Positions 47,075-47,963 of a stretch of DNA of 47,963 bases are shown in pieces. The stretch covers positions 1 to 47,963 of the forward strand of contig NZ_JASBRW010000083.1 of NCBI RefSeq assembly GCF_030149235.1, written 5' to 3'. Source of the DNA: Maricaulis sp. GTDB lineage: Bacteria > Pseudomonadota > Alphaproteobacteria > Caulobacterales > Maricaulaceae. The notes under the pieces were generated by a model. That model did no database searches. It saw only the letters and a list, made by a program, of their open reading frames with translations, and was not told where the DNA came from. Position numbers and translations under genes: made by a program. Position 1 is the first letter of the stretch. Every line of letters starts with the position of its first letter.

Positions 47075-47963
47075 GACCGAATTCGATTATATCATCTGCG
47101 GTGCCGGCTCAGCGGGCTGCACTGTTGCTGAACGCCTGTCGCGCGACCGTTCTGTCTCGGTGTGTGTGCTGGAAGCCGGAGGCTCGGACCAGAACGCCAT
47201 CATCCGCACGCCTATGCTGCTGCAATTCGCCGTGACCGGTGAACAGTTCAACTGGGGCTATTGGACCGAGCCGCAAAAGCATCTGAATGACCGTAAACTG
47301 CTCTGGCCGCGCGGTAAGACGCTGGGTGGGTCCTCCTCGATCAACGCCATGCACTATATGCGCGGGGCCAGGGAGAACTACGACGAGTGGGAGAGCGAGT
47401 ACGGTGCCGAGGGTTGGGGCTGGGACAATGCCCTGCCGGCCTTCAAGGAAGTTCAGGGACAACAGCGCGGCCCATCCGAGCTGCATGGCGCTGAAGGCCC
47501 GCTCTCGGTCGAGGACATCACCCCGCTCAACCCGCTCACGGAGGCCTTCTTCAAGGCCGGTGACCAACTGCAATATCGCCGCAATGACGATTTCAACGGT
47601 CATCGTCAGGAAGGATTTGGCCCCTATCAGGTGACACAGAAAGACGGCAAGCGCTGCTCGGCCGCCGATGCCTTCCTGCGCCCGGCCCTGGAACGCGACA
47701 ATTGCTCGGTGACGATCAAGGCGATGGTTCACCGGATTATCATCGAGGACGGCGCGGCTACCGGCGTCGAGGTCGATATAGACGGTACACGTACAGTACT
47801 GACCGCACGCAAGGAGGTCATTCTCTCCGGCGGTGCCATCAACTCGCCGCAGACCCTGCTGCTGTCCGGTATCGGGCCGGCCAATGAGCTGCGCGAGGCC
47901 GGCGTATCCGTCGAGCATGACCTGCCCGGTGTCGGCAAGAACCTGCAGGACCATCTCGATGTC
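47067..47963 (+). CDS. GMC-family oxidoreductase (choline/alcohol dehydrogenase-like), partial
   Basis: The FAD-dependent enzyme is cut by the window end after 299 residues. The FAD dinucleotide motif CGAGSAGCTVAERLS is followed by VCVLEAGG, then the GMC signature 1 region WPRGKTLGGSSSINAM and signature 2 region GGAINSPQTLLLSGIGP, ending in GKNLQDHLDV. The C-terminal substrate domain is not in view. The start at 47067 (MSKTEFDYII) overlaps the serine hydrolase stop; an ATG at 47058 is in frame. Coupling to the hydrolase suggests that an alcohol released by it is oxidised here. Confidence 0.92.
   Translation, partial: MSKTEFDYIICGAGSAGCTVAERLSRDRSVSVCVLEAGGSDQNAIIRTPMLLQFAVTGEQFNWGYWTEPQKHLNDRKLLWPRGKTLGGSSSINAMHYMRGARENYDEWESEYGAEGWGWDNALPAFKEVQGQQRGPSELHGAEGPLSVEDITPLNPLTEAFFKAGDQLQYRRNDDFNGHRQEGFGPYQVTQKDGKRCSAADAFLRPALERDNCSVTIKAMVHRIIIEDGAATGVEVDIDGTRTVLTARKEVILSGGAINSPQTLLLSGIGPANELREAGVSVEHDLPGVGKNLQDHLDV

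Noticed and set aside
47109..47954. 281-codon minus-strand open frame at the right edge
   Set aside because: Antisense to the plus-strand GMC oxidoreductase, which has clear FAD and GMC motifs but no stop codon inside the window.

Overview
The window is GC-rich chromosomal DNA with tightly packed, strongly GC3-biased genes. It looks like an aquatic, heterotrophic alphaproteobacterium of the Maricaulis/Caulobacterales-Hyphomonadaceae kind. Grounds for this are two TonB-dependent receptors, a complete five-step hut pathway, a threonine-degrading tdh/kbl locus, the glyoxylate shunt with an ScfR/RamB-type regulator, and a BigR/SqrR-type sulfur regulator. The genus is an inference. I see no tRNA, rRNA, CRISPR array, IS element or prophage, and no gene-free stretch over 300 bases.

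Layout. 1-6.2 kb: the 5' end of dapA (minus), a soluble lytic transglycosylase, a PLP threonine dehydratase (minus), an AMP-binding acyl-CoA ligase, a 62-residue superinfection-immunity-like protein and a DUF4287/DUF5655 protein. 6.2-10.3 kb (minus): a probable unit kbl - short SPFH-tail-like protein - membrane protein - tdh - nitroreductase. The Tdh lacks the usual four structural-zinc cysteines. 10.5-12.5 kb: a membrane GGDEF-EAL protein whose N-terminus is separated from the rest by an apparent one-base frameshift. 12.5-19.9 kb: the histidine-degradation cluster, hutI-H-G-U on the minus strand and hutF-hutC on the plus strand, with a near-perfect HutC-type operator in the divergent promoter. 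20.1-29.1 kb (minus): a TrpR/YerC-family regulator, hisG, a HisD-HisB fusion, hisH, hisA, hisF and a HisIE fusion, running with no visible terminator into a TonB receptor and a serine hydrolase.

29.2-32.7 kb is a sulfide/persulfide module: an ArsR-type regulator with the two-cysteine spacing of SqrR/BigR, a membrane-anchored rhodanese, a persulfide-dioxygenase-like metallo-hydrolase and a SulP transporter. 32.7-40 kb is an acetate/glyoxylate region: acs, a small lipoprotein, aceA-aceB and a divergent ScfR-type regulator. 40-48 kb holds a ferritin-like diiron protein, a sterol-desaturase-family hydroxylase with a small anchored partner, a large TonB receptor, a second serine hydrolase and a GMC oxidoreductase cut by the window end.

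The two strongest observations are these. (1) The his operon has the gene order of enterobacteria minus hisC, with histidinol dehydrogenase fused directly to an IGP-dehydratase domain that resembles the C-terminal half of bifunctional HisB. An internal deletion of hisC plus the HisB phosphatase domain would explain this. (2) Three near-identical palindromes, TGAAC-ANC-GTTCA, sit in three separate promoter regions of the last 7 kb. They imply one shared, probably TetR-type, regulon joining the diiron protein, the desaturase operon and the TonB/serine hydrolase/GMC locus.
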